DNA of 64,000 nt from the NCBI GenBank assembly GCA_947495975.1, contig CANMBE010000003.1:105394-169393 (forward strand), written 5' to 3'. The number at the start of each line of letters is the position of its first letter. Position 1 is the first letter of the stretch. The notes under the pieces were generated by a model. That model ran no database searches, was not told the origin of the DNA, and saw only the letters and a list, made by a program, of their open reading frames with translations. Positions 9,233 to 18,039 of this stretch are shown here, piece by piece. The stretch is from Ignavibacteria bacterium (GTDB taxonomy: Bacteria > Bacteroidota > Ignavibacteria > Kapaibacteriales > Kapaibacteriaceae). The translations under genes and the position numbers were made by a program.

Positions 9233-9394
9233 CAGGGTGTATGAATAATCCTTAGAAGGGGCTCAGGGTGATGCGGATAAATGATCGTTTTCCGTATTTT
9301 AGCCGTCTTCCACTGGCCCAAACTTTGTTTCACTTTCCCTTAGCAGGTCAACTCGATGGCGGAGGGCCGCGCCAACGTTTTGATAGGAGTACAT

Positions 9395-11296
9395 ATGTCA
9401 GAAGAAATTCCCGTAACAGAAGGCGACATCTCTATGGAGACTGTTGCTGCTGCCGCGGCTCAACCAGTACAATCGGTGTTAGCCGAACAGTCACCAAAAC
9501 GTATGACTGTTGCCGCCCTATTAGGCGGCGAACTTGATTCTGCAGCAATGAATGATGATGCATTTCTCAAGTTGTTCGACACAAAGGTGTCTACACTGAA
9601 AGCAGATGATCTTGTTCATGGAACTGTGGTGTCTGTTACAAAGGACGAGATCCTTGTAGACATCGGATTTAAATCTCTTGGTGTAGTTCCACGTGCTGAA
9701 TTCGTTGGCGCCGAACTCCTTGCACCAGGCGAAACGGTAGATGTTTTTGTTGAGAAGATTGAAGACGGCGAAGGTCGTCTCATGCTCAGCCGTCGCCGTG
9801 CAGACTTCATGAAGACCTGGGACGAAATTCTCAAGCTTTCTGAAACACAAACAGTTACACAAGTACGCATCCTTCGCCGTATCAAGGGCGGCATGGTTGT
9901 AGACCTTCTGGGTATCGAAGCGTTTCTTCCTGGGTCGCAGATCGATGTGCGCCCAGTACGTGACTTTGATGCATGGGTTAGCCGCACGATTGACGTTCGC
10001 GTTGTGAAGGTAAATCACCCAAGTGAGAACGTTGTTGTTTCGCACAAGGTGTTGCTCGAAGAGCAACTCACGGAGCAGCGTGGCAAGATTCTCGAATTGC
10101 TCGAGAAGGGTCTCGTACTCGAAGGCACTGTAAAGGCAATCTCAGACTTCGGTGTGTTTGTAGACCTTGGTGGCGTGGACGGACTTGTGCACATCACAGA
10201 CCTTTCATGGGGCCGCGTTGCACACCCAAGCGAAATCGTACAACTCGATCAACAAGTCAAGGTTGTGGTCCTCGATTTCGACGAAAATCGCAAGCGCATT
10301 TCCCTTGGTATGAAGCAGCTCACATCCCATCCGTGGGATCAAATTGCAGATAAGTACGAAGCAGGTGCCAGCGTTAGCGGTAAAGTTGTATCGCTTACAG
10401 ACTACGGTGCATTCATTGAAATCGAAAAGGGTGTTGAAGGTCTCATTCACATCAGCGAGATGTCATGGACTCAGCACGTGAAGCACCCATCACAAGTAGT
10501 ATCTCTTGGTCAAGTGGTAGAAGCGGTTGTTCTCAACATCGACAAGGGCGATCGCAAGCTTGCTCTTGGCATGAAACAACTCGAGCCTGATCCATGGAAT
10601 GATCTTATGGCGAAGTACCCTATTGGGTCGGTTCATAAGGGCGACGTGCGGAACCTCACAAACTTTGGTGTCTTCATCGAACTCGAGCCAGGCGTTGATG
10701 GCCTCGTGCACATCTCCGATCTCTCGTGGACAAAGAAGATCCGTCACCCGGGTGAGTTTGTGAAGAAGGGCGACGATATTCAGGTTGTTGTTCTTGCAGT
10801 TGACAACGAGCATCGCCGCATCTCTCTTGGACACAAGCAAATCAACGAAAATCCATGGGATGTGTTCGAAGGTGAATTCGGTGTTGGCACTGAGACGGAA
10901 GGCAAGATTGTACGCTTGATAGATAAGGGTATTATCGTTGAAATGCCACAGGGTGTTGACGGTTTTGTTCCTGTCTCTCAACTATCATTTGCTCCTGTTC
11001 GCACTATTGCAGACTTCTTTAACGTTGGAGACAATCTTCCGTTGAAGGTTGTTGAGTTCGACAAAGAGCAAAAGAAAATTGTCCTTTCTGTTGTAGAATA
11101 TTTGCGCGGACGTTCTGATGACGAAGTGGCTACGTACAACGTAAACCACCCAGTCCCGAATGCTGACAAATACGATGCAGATGGCTCGGCAAATCCAAAC
11201 ACAACAATAGAAGACTTAGAAGACAGCGAGCCTACTGAGCCTACTGAGTCTACTGAGTCTACTGAGTCTACTGAGTCTACTGAGTCTACTGAGTAA
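9395..11296 (+). CDS. rpsA: 30S ribosomal protein S1
   Basis: Ribosomal S1 with six S1/OB domains (633 residues), which binds mRNA on the 30S subunit. Domains 3-5 are the most canonical (DFGVFVDLGGVDGLVHITDLSW, split here by domain: FGVFVDLGG, YGAFIEIEKG, FGVFIELEPG). Domains 1, 2 and 6 are divergent, as is usual. The start at ATG 9395 follows TAGGAG and fits the family; an upstream ATG at 9356 is less likely. The C-terminus ends in a repeated Glu-Pro/Ser-Thr tripeptide tail encoded by a 9-bp minisatellite. A strong terminator follows, so the gene is probably monocistronic. Confidence 0.95.
   Translation: MSEEIPVTEGDISMETVAAAAAQPVQSVLAEQSPKRMTVAALLGGELDSAAMNDDAFLKLFDTKVSTLKADDLVHGTVVSVTKDEILVDIGFKSLGVVPRAEFVGAELLAPGETVDVFVEKIEDGEGRLMLSRRRADFMKTWDEILKLSETQTVTQVRILRRIKGGMVVDLLGIEAFLPGSQIDVRPVRDFDAWVSRTIDVRVVKVNHPSENVVVSHKVLLEEQLTEQRGKILELLEKGLVLEGTVKAISDFGVFVDLGGVDGLVHITDLSWGRVAHPSEIVQLDQQVKVVVLDFDENRKRISLGMKQLTSHPWDQIADKYEAGASVSGKVVSLTDYGAFIEIEKGVEGLIHISEMSWTQHVKHPSQVVSLGQVVEAVVLNIDKGDRKLALGMKQLEPDPWNDLMAKYPIGSVHKGDVRNLTNFGVFIELEPGVDGLVHISDLSWTKKIRHPGEFVKKGDDIQVVVLAVDNEHRRISLGHKQINENPWDVFEGEFGVGTETEGKIVRLIDKGIIVEMPQGVDGFVPVSQLSFAPVRTIADFFNVGDNLPLKVVEFDKEQKKIVLSVVEYLRGRSDDEVATYNVNHPVPNADKYDADGSANPNTTIEDLEDSEPTEPTESTESTESTESTESTE
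11228..11293 (+). repeat. 9-bp minisatellite at the 3' end of rpsA
   Basis: Two copies of GAGCCTACT then five of GAGTCTACT and a final GAG before the stop codon, encoding EPT x2, EST x5 and E. The five last units are identical at DNA level. The 9-bp period keeps frame, so copy-number change would only alter tail length. Confidence 0.95.
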
Positions 11297-11317
11297 CCGC
11301 ACTAATCTGCAATCAAC

Positions 11318-11347
11318 AAAGGCCCGCCATTGGCGGGCCTTTTTTTT
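11318..11347 (+). terminator. Intrinsic terminator after rpsA
   Basis: Perfect GC-rich stem GGCCCGCC, loop ATT, GGCGGGCC, followed by eight T and preceded by AAA. This is the clearest rho-independent terminator in the window. Confidence 0.95.
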
Positions 11348-11358
11348 ATGTTACCGCA

Positions 11359-12636
11359 ATGAAACTGCAACCAATTCTAGATGAACTCTTTGCAATGACG
11401 TTTCACGCCGGCATCAAGCCCGGTTTAGAGCGCATAGAAGATCTATGCTTGGGTCTTAACAACCCTCATCTTCGCTATCCGATCATTCATGTTGCAGGCA
11501 CGAATGGCAAGGGGTCTACGTGTTCTATTCTTGCATCTATTCTAACACGGGCTGGCTACAAGACCGGGCTGTATACTTCACCGCACATCATGCGATTTAA
11601 TGAACGCATACGTGTTGATGGTGTGACAATTTCGGATGAAGACGTAGTACGAATAGCGAGCCCCTTGATGGGAAAAGCCCGAGGAAATGGCGGCACGTTC
11701 TTCGAAGTGACAACTGCCATGGCATTCCAATATTTTGCGGAGCGCCGTGTTGATGTTGCAATCATTGAAACGGGGCTCGGTGGTCGCCTCGATGCCACAA
11801 ACATTTGCCAACCGTTTCTGTCCATCATTACCCAGATCGATATAGATCACACCGAGTATCTCGGCACAACGTTAGAGTTGATAGCAGGTGAGAAGGCAGG
11901 CATCATCAAGCAAGGGGCGCCTGTTGTGATCGGCCACCGTGAGCCCCTTCCCATACTTCGAGGCGTTTTCGAACGCAAGGCAGAGAATGTGTACACGGAG
12001 ATTCAGTTTGCCGAAGATGCAGTCTTTGTGGAGTTAGATACGATTCATCCCGACATGACGATGACTGTAAGTGTTGTTGGCAATGACGAGTTGCGCTACT
12101 ACACCACGGACCTTTGTGGTAAACATCAGACGATGAACATTGCAACGGCTATAGCTGCACTTCCATTCATACGCTCATTGTACTTCGTGGATGAAGAGCA
12201 TGTGCGAGAAGGGCTGCAGAACGTTACGAAGATTTCAGGACTCTATGGTAGGTGCCAACTCATAGCCAACGATCCGTTCACGGTGCTTGACGTGTCACAC
12301 AATCCTGCGGGCGTTGCAGCACTCTGCGAGACTCTCTTTGCATCGGGACGTGAGCAACAGAGCATGCAAGTTGTGTTTGGTGCGATGGCTGACAAAGACG
12401 TGGTCTCCATGCTAAAGGAAATAGTACCAATGGCGCACACAATTCACTTGTGCGCGCCCTCAATTGCACGATCAATGTCCGTTGAAAATCTCGCAAAAGT
12501 TGCAACTGCACAAGGCATCACAAATACCGCGCTCCATGAGAGTGTATCTCATGCATACCATGCAGCGCGCGCGCATGGCCCAACCGTTGTGTGCGGCAGC
12601 TTTCATGTTGCAGACGAAGTGATGCTCGTGCGTTAG
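11359..12636 (+). CDS. folC: Folylpolyglutamate synthase / dihydrofolate synthase
   Basis: Mur-ligase-family enzyme (425 residues) adding glutamate to (dihydro)folates. The ATP-binding loop HVAGTNGKGST is at residues 44-54, followed by YTSPHIMRFNERI (folate-binding region) and ETGLGGRLDATN. The late DVSHNPAG motif marks the C-terminal domain. The ATG is only 11 nt after the rpsA terminator T-tract, and no promoter is obvious. The 3' end overlaps the convergent PAS-MenA gene by 4 nt. Confidence 0.94.
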   Translation: MKLQPILDELFAMTFHAGIKPGLERIEDLCLGLNNPHLRYPIIHVAGTNGKGSTCSILASILTRAGYKTGLYTSPHIMRFNERIRVDGVTISDEDVVRIASPLMGKARGNGGTFFEVTTAMAFQYFAERRVDVAIIETGLGGRLDATNICQPFLSIITQIDIDHTEYLGTTLELIAGEKAGIIKQGAPVVIGHREPLPILRGVFERKAENVYTEIQFAEDAVFVELDTIHPDMTMTVSVVGNDELRYYTTDLCGKHQTMNIATAIAALPFIRSLYFVDEEHVREGLQNVTKISGLYGRCQLIANDPFTVLDVSHNPAGVAALCETLFASGREQQSMQVVFGAMADKDVVSMLKEIVPMAHTIHLCAPSIARSMSVENLAKVATAQGITNTALHESVSHAYHAARAHGPTVVCGSFHVADEVMLVR

Positions 12637-13889
12637 AGTACCAGAGCGATTGCGAACAATACAGCAAACACTATCTGCAAATAGATGGTATGCACGTTGG
12701 CCTTTACAAGGCTACGATTGTTGAGATGTTTTTTCATGTAGGAAAGAATCCAACCACCGTACCCAATAGCAAGAGCGGCAACGCCGAGGAGGAATGGTTT
12801 ATGGTGATACAATCCTAGCCAAACCGACACAAGTATCGCTGAGGCAAGAAAAAAGCCATAGAACCACACGGCTGCCTGCGGTCCGAAGGTTACAACAAGG
12901 TGATTCTTTCCCGTTACTGCATCGCCTTCTGCATCAGGCACTTGGTTGATTAATAAAATGTTTGTCGTCAGCAAACCAGTAGGTATTCCCACAATAAATG
13001 CGTCGAAGGAATAGACGCCCGTCATCACGTAATACATACCGAGTGTGATGAGCGGACCAAACGTCATTCCAATGATAACTTCGCCAAGACCTTTGCGAGC
13101 AACGAGCCGAAGTGGCGGCGCTGTATAGAAATAGCCAAGGGCTAGTCCACTGAGTCCAATAACAAGCACACCTAGACCAACAGCAAATGTTACATAGACT
13201 CCAATGCAAAGGGCAATTCCTGCCAAGCACAGAGCAACATTGCGCGTTCCCTTCAAATCAATGAGCCCCATCTCTATCGCACGTGAACCACCTGAATATT
13301 GTACAAAATATTTGGTGTTGGCTTGGTCCGTGCCACTCTTCACATCGAAGTAATCATTGAACACATTGCTTGCAAGATGTAGCAGCGAAACTCCGAGGAT
13401 GGCAAGCACTGCATACATCCATGAAATAGGCAACCCAAGAACGCCCCCTACAAATGCGATACCGATGAAGCACGGAGTGATCGCGGCCGTTATAAATGGA
13501 GCCCTTGTGATCACCAGCCACGTAATTGCCTTCGTTGCACTTGTGATGGGGACATCTACCACCGCATCGAGCTCTTCTGTTACACCACAAAATCCAATCT
13601 GAACACCATTTCTGAAGGTTGGAGTGATGCGGATTCTCGCTCCAAATAGGTCTCCATTCTTTCGCACAAAGTTGGTCTCACCTATCCACTCTCCTTCCCT
13701 GACGGCAGTGGACAACCATATACCAAGATTTTGCAGGACAATCTGTCCGGGCGAGAATGCACTTACGCGAAGCTTGTTGATTGTCTCAACTCGATCATAT
13801 CCAAACATCGCAACAGCACCGTCACTGAAGGTCTCAATGACGCCCTCCATGTCACAAGTGATCACAGATTTATCGAGTATAGTTGCCAC
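12633..13889 (-). CDS. PAS domain fused to UbiA-family prenyltransferase (MenA-like)
   Basis: A 418-residue fusion. Residues about 5-110 form a PAS domain (ITCDMEGVIETFSDGAVAMFGY, split as ITCDMEGVIE and FSDGAVAMFGY, then WIGETNFVRKNGD and a PAC-like strand pair). Residues about 122-418 form a multi-helix UbiA prenyltransferase with both Asp-rich motifs: NDYFDVKSGTD at 178-188 and DAEGD at 319-323. The family attaches polyprenyl diphosphate to an aromatic ring; the closest relatives by motif are 1,4-dihydroxy-2-naphthoate prenyltransferases of menaquinone synthesis. The GTG start at 13889 has GGAG 7 nt upstream; longer in-frame readings would run into purH on the other strand. No other men genes are nearby. 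Confidence 0.85.
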   Translation of the reverse strand: MATILDKSVITCDMEGVIETFSDGAVAMFGYDRVETINKLRVSAFSPGQIVLQNLGIWLSTAVREGEWIGETNFVRKNGDLFGARIRITPTFRNGVQIGFCGVTEELDAVVDVPITSATKAITWLVITRAPFITAAITPCFIGIAFVGGVLGLPISWMYAVLAILGVSLLHLASNVFNDYFDVKSGTDQANTKYFVQYSGGSRAIEMGLIDLKGTRNVALCLAGIALCIGVYVTFAVGLGVLVIGLSGLALGYFYTAPPLRLVARKGLGEVIIGMTFGPLITLGMYYVMTGVYSFDAFIVGIPTGLLTTNILLINQVPDAEGDAVTGKNHLVVTFGPQAAVWFYGFFLASAILVSVWLGLYHHKPFLLGVAALAIGYGGWILSYMKKHLNNRSLVKANVHTIYLQIVFAVLFAIALVL

Positions 13890-13939
13890 GGCATAACTCC
13901 GTTTTGATGATAGAATAATCTCGTAGCAATAATAGCTAT

Positions 13940-13956
13940 GACCGACCTTTCGGTCG
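13940..13956. promoter_or_regulatory. Inverted repeat upstream of purH
   Basis: GACCGA, four-base spacer CCTT, TCGGTC: a perfect 6-bp inverted repeat some 12 nt upstream of the purH TATCTTTG box, in the divergent gap with the PAS-MenA gene. Position suits an operator, but it could be a chance palindrome. Confidence 0.35.
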
Positions 13957-13968
13957 ATACCTGAGCGG

Positions 13969-13976
13969 TATCTTTG
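13969..13976 (+). promoter_or_regulatory. -7 box TATCTTTG for purH
   Basis: TATCTTTGC, the commonest form of the box in this window. It predicts a leader of about 30 nt before the purH ATG, so this mRNA would have a normal short leader. Confidence 0.55.
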
Positions 13977-14013
13977 CTGTATTAAGCATTCCTGCATAAA
14001 ACAAGCTCTCCAA

Positions 14014-15537
14014 ATGAACGCACTCTTATCCGTATCGGACAAAACCGGCCTCATTGAATTTGCCCACAGTCTACACGCATTTGGTGTAAAGATTATTTCT
14101 ACTGGTGGCACGGCAAAAACCCTTGCCGATGCAGGTATCCCGGTTACGAAGGTTTCAGACATAACGGGTTTTCCGGAGGTGATGGATGGCCGTGTAAAGA
14201 CCTTGCATCCAAAGATTCATGGTGGCATCCTTGCAGTGCTCAACAATGATGAGCACGTCAAACAAATGCAAGACCATGGAATTGAAAAGATCGACATTGT
14301 TGTGGTGAACCTCTATCCGTTTGAGCAGACCGCTGCACGAGATGGTGTTTCATACGATGATATTATTGAGAACATTGATATTGGTGGTCCAGCTATGGTT
14401 CGTGCATCAGCAAAGAATCATCGATTTACCACCATCGTTGTAAATCCAGCACATTATTCAACGGTGATAGCTCATCTTTTAACAGATGGTGGAGTACCAG
14501 TATCATTCCGTGAGCAATTGGCAATGGAGGCGTTCTCGCATACAGCACAATACGACGCTCGTATTGCAGGCTATTTTGCGCAACATCTTGGACGTACGTT
14601 TCCAGACGAAACTGCTATTCCACTACGTATTGACCAGCCACTTCGTTATGGTGAGAATCCTCATCAACAGGCTGTGCTGTACGGCACATTCACGAGCATC
14701 TTCCGTCAGCTTCACGGCAAGGAGCTTTCGTATAACAACATTCTAGATATCGATGCTGCCGCCAGATTGAGTCTAGAGTTTGAAGAGCCAACTGTTGTGA
14801 TCGTTAAGCATAACAATCCCTGCGGCGTAGGTTCCGGATCACATCTTGTAGAAGCATATCAGAAGGCATTTGCTACCGACAACGTTAGCCCCTTTGGTGG
14901 AATCATCGCAGTGAACAGGCCTATCGATGTTGCATTTGCAAACGAAGTGCATTCATTGTTTGCAGAGGTACTCATTGCTCCTTCGTTTGATGAAGATGCA
15001 CTTGCCATATTGGCCAAGAAGAAGGACCGTCGTCTCATGGTCGTGGACCCACAAAAACTTCGCAATGCATCTCGCTCAGACCTGCGTTCGGTGGCAGGGG
15101 GCTTCTTGGCGCAAGAATCAGATGCGATTTTATACAATCAAGCCGACGTGCGAGTTGTAACTACCATTAAGCCAACTGATGACCAACGCGATGCGATGCT
15201 GTATGCATGGAAGATTGCGAAGCATGTAAAGAGTAATGCAATTGTGTATGCTTCTCATGACAGATCACTTGCAATTGGTGCGGGCCAAATGTCTCGCATT
15301 GATTCTGCTCGCATTGCCGTACGCAAAGCCCAAGACGCAGGCGTCGATCTTACCGGCTGTGCTGTTGCCTCAGACGCATTCTTTCCTTTTGCGGACGGAC
15401 TCCTCCAAGCAGCAGAAGCCGGTGCAGCATGCGTTATTCAACCAGGTGGCTCTGTGCGTGATGAAGAAGTGATTGCGGCTGCTAACGATAAAGGCCTAGC
15501 AATGATGTTTACCGGTACAAGGCACTTTAGACACTAG
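14014..15537 (+). CDS. purH: Bifunctional AICAR transformylase / IMP cyclohydrolase
   Basis: Last two steps of de novo purine synthesis (507 residues). The N-terminal MGS-like IMP cyclohydrolase domain shows [26 protein letters not shown] and [13 protein letters not shown]. The AICARFT domain shows the catalytic KHNNPCGVG and [10 protein letters not shown], and the C-terminal [13 protein letters not shown] and FTGTRHFRH complete it. Full length. It converges on the LonB-like gene with a 78-nt gap that holds no clear terminator. Confidence 0.97.
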   Translation: MNALLSVSDKTGLIEFAHSLHAFGVKIISTGGTAKTLADAGIPVTKVSDITGFPEVMDGRVKTLHPKIHGGILAVLNNDEHVKQMQDHGIEKIDIVVVNLYPFEQTAARDGVSYDDIIENIDIGGPAMVRASAKNHRFTTIVVNPAHYSTVIAHLLTDGGVPVSFREQLAMEAFSHTAQYDARIAGYFAQHLGRTFPDETAIPLRIDQPLRYGENPHQQAVLYGTFTSIFRQLHGKELSYNNILDIDAAARLSLEFEEPTVVIVKHNNPCGVGSGSHLVEAYQKAFATDNVSPFGGIIAVNRPIDVAFANEVHSLFAEVLIAPSFDEDALAILAKKKDRRLMVVDPQKLRNASRSDLRSVAGGFLAQESDAILYNQADVRVVTTIKPTDDQRDAMLYAWKIAKHVKSNAIVYASHDRSLAIGAGQMSRIDSARIAVRKAQDAGVDLTGCAVASDAFFPFADGLLQAAEAGAACVIQPGGSVRDEEVIAAANDKGLAMMFTGTRHFRH

Positions 15538-15615
15538 CCGGATTAATGAGTTCGTGGATTAGTGGTACGTGTAAAGTCCCTTGCAAAGTGGCTCAGTGAG
15601 ACGTTTAAAGAGCTT

Positions 15616-18039
15616 CTACCGATTCCTCGACGCTTCATGCAGCACATCAAGGTTCGATTGTACTTTGGCAAAGACGGTGCCTTCGGGGAACGTGCCATTC
15701 TTTGCGATTCTTCCGGCAGGCATACCCATCATGAGCTCTACCGCTTCTTCCAATCTTGCAATAGGATAGATGGAGAACTTGCCATGCTTCACCGCATCAA
15801 TAATTTCATCGGACAACATGAGGTCTCCAACGTTCTGAATCGGCATAACTACACCCTGTGTGCCGGTGAGCCCCCTGTCCTTACATACTTCAAAGAAGCC
15901 GGTAATCTTTTCATTCAAACCACCCACGGCTTGAATATCGCCCTTCTGATTGATTGAGCCGGTGATTGCTCGGTCTTGTCTGATGGGCACGTTTGATAAA
16001 GCGCTCAGAAGTGCAACTATTTCTGCGGTGGAGGCACTATCTCCATCAATGCCGCCATACGATTGCTCAAAAGCAATACTTGCTGAGAACGAAATTGATT
16101 GTGCTCGGGAGAACAGTGCGCGTAGAAGACCCGATAGAATCAGCACTCCTTTTGAGTGTATGGGTCCGCTCATCTCAACTTCGCGTTCGATGTTGATGAT
16201 GCCGGCATTTCCAGCACTGACTGTTGTAGTAATGCGAGTAGGCTTACCAAAAGAGACAATTCCACTGCTATAAACAGAGAGTCCATTGATCTGACCTACG
16301 CGCTCACCTTTTACATCAATAAGGAGCACGCCTTTGGCGATGCTCTGACGGATCTCTTCGTCAGCCCTACTGCTTCTGCGGTGTCGCATCTCAATCGCAT
16401 GACGCACATGCTCTGCTCGCACAATGCGCGCCTTCTTTAGCAGCGCAAAGTGTGAAGCCTCGCGAAGCAGGTCCGCAGCATAACTGAATTGCAATGTGAT
16501 CTTTTCTTTTGATTCTGTAAACGCCACGGCCCATTCGATGATCGCAGCAGCGGCACCTCTGTCACAGTGCAGAATTTTCTCTTCAGCAGCAATGAGTGAA
16601 ATGAATCCGCAATAATGTCGGATCATTTCTGCTGTGCGTTTTGTGAGTGCATCAAACTCGGCATGCACCTTAAACATCTTGTGAAAGTCTTCATCTGCTG
16701 CCCACAATGCGAGATAGACAGAAGGATCGCCAAGGAGAATAATCTTTACATCTATGTTGATGAAATCTGGTTTTAGATTGTTGAGCTGAAACTGCGAGTC
16801 CATCGACTGAATATCGAGCCGACCATATAGCATCACCTTCTTGAGTGACATCCAGATGTTGGCATCAATCAACACATCCATCGCATTGAGCACGATATAG
16901 CCACCATCGGCACGCAGCAGTGCACCTGCACGGATATGTGTGAAGTCGCTCACTGCAAATCCACGAGCATCAACTCTGCGTTCTATGGTACCAAAAAGCG
17001 AAGCATACGTAGGTACAGTTTCTACCAAGATAGGCGCAACCTTTGCATCGTAGTTGTCAACGATGAGATTGACCGATGTTAGACGCTCGAGATGACGCGC
17101 AAGCTCTTCGATATTCTCATCTGCAATGCCACTGTGTTTTGTTTGATAAACCCGCACGTAGTCTTCAAGTCGCTCTAGAATATGTACCGTAACTCCGTTT
17201 AGGAATTCAGTTACACGGTCTCGCGGGAAGCTCGATCTGATATCATCGAAGATTGATTTCAGCAAAATGCCAACGGCAATTTGATCATGCTTCCCAAGTT
17301 CCTTGCGGAAATCCACCATCACACGCATTGATCTGCGGCTAATCTCTGAAAGCTCATCGCGGTGTGTTACGTAAGCATCACTAAGTGCCTGCGCTTGGTC
17401 CATGGTCATCTTTCCTGCTTGCACAAGCGTATCGAGCTCATCGATTGCGAGTGGCTTCCCTTCGATCACGGCAAACACCTCAGTGCGAGAGGTGCCATCT
17501 TCGTCTTGTAGTTGTCCAACAATAAAGCCAGACGGACGAATCTTTGCATCAAACTCAGCGAGCAGTCTCTTTTCTTGCAATTGATGTCTCTGAATGATCT
17601 CCTTGCGCTCTGCCTGAAATGCTTCTTCTTCAAAAAGCTGTGGTATACGTCTGCGTACTACGATAAGCACATCAGACATCATTCTTGTGAATACACGTCC
17701 TTCGCCAGCAGTGAAACGAAGCAATACTGGTGCTTCGGGCTGCCTGAAATTGTGAACGTAAACAAAGTCATACAAATCTGCCTTCTCATGCTTCAGTGTA
17801 TCAAGGATCTGCCTGACGGTTGTCATACGCCCCGTACCAACAACCCCCGACGCCCAAATGTTATACCCTTTACTTCGTATGCGTGCACCAAGTTCGATCG
17901 CTTCAACTGCTCGCTCTTGACCAACGATGCGGTTGAGCGGCTTCACTTCTTTTGTTGACAATTTGAAAGGGAGCGACGTAAGCGCGCACTTCCATCGCAG
18001 GTCAGATGGAACTAACGGCTTAACTATGTGATTCTTCAT
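15616..18039 (-). CDS. LonB-like ATP-dependent protease (AAA_32/Lon_C)
   Basis: An 807-residue Lon-related protease. The N-terminal P-loop region reads GVVGTGRMTT, an unusual Walker A; a substrate/ATPase region with coiled-coil character follows. The C-terminal Lon peptidase domain has catalytic Ser in GDSAS at 668 and Lys in GGLNEKI at 711, the 43-residue spacing of the Lon Ser-Lys dyad. Resembles the AAA_32 plus Lon_C proteins found in many bacteria in place of, or beside, classical Lon. Start chosen at the ATG overlapping the stop of the upstream nuclease gene (ATGA), so the two are coupled. Confidence 0.88.
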   Translation of the reverse strand: MKNHIVKPLVPSDLRWKCALTSLPFKLSTKEVKPLNRIVGQERAVEAIELGARIRSKGYNIWASGVVGTGRMTTVRQILDTLKHEKADLYDFVYVHNFRQPEAPVLLRFTAGEGRVFTRMMSDVLIVVRRRIPQLFEEEAFQAERKEIIQRHQLQEKRLLAEFDAKIRPSGFIVGQLQDEDGTSRTEVFAVIEGKPLAIDELDTLVQAGKMTMDQAQALSDAYVTHRDELSEISRRSMRVMVDFRKELGKHDQIAVGILLKSIFDDIRSSFPRDRVTEFLNGVTVHILERLEDYVRVYQTKHSGIADENIEELARHLERLTSVNLIVDNYDAKVAPILVETVPTYASLFGTIERRVDARGFAVSDFTHIRAGALLRADGGYIVLNAMDVLIDANIWMSLKKVMLYGRLDIQSMDSQFQLNNLKPDFINIDVKIILLGDPSVYLALWAADEDFHKMFKVHAEFDALTKRTAEMIRHYCGFISLIAAEEKILHCDRGAAAAIIEWAVAFTESKEKITLQFSYAADLLREASHFALLKKARIVRAEHVRHAIEMRHRRSSRADEEIRQSIAKGVLLIDVKGERVGQINGLSVYSSGIVSFGKPTRITTTVSAGNAGIINIEREVEMSGPIHSKGVLILSGLLRALFSRAQSISFSASIAFEQSYGGIDGDSASTAEIVALLSALSNVPIRQDRAITGSINQKGDIQAVGGLNEKITGFFEVCKDRGLTGTQGVVMPIQNVGDLMLSDEIIDAVKHGKFSIYPIARLEEAVELMMGMPAGRIAKNGTFPEGTVFAKVQSNLDVLHEASRNR

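Noticed and set aside
9356..9394. Earlier rpsA start at ATG 9356
   Set aside because: The ATG at 9395 has a better SD (TAGGAG) and matches the usual start of S1.
9521..10981. Long minus-strand reading frames across rpsA
   Set aside because: They mirror the strongly conserved S1 repeats and have no domain of their own.
13890..14162. N-terminal extension of the PAS-MenA gene
   Set aside because: Added residues are low quality, overlap purH on the other strand and lie upstream of a GGAG-preceded GTG.
15562..16440. Plus-strand reading frames over the 3' end of the LonB-like gene
   Set aside because: They are antisense to the conserved Lon peptidase domain and lack a plausible start signal or domain.
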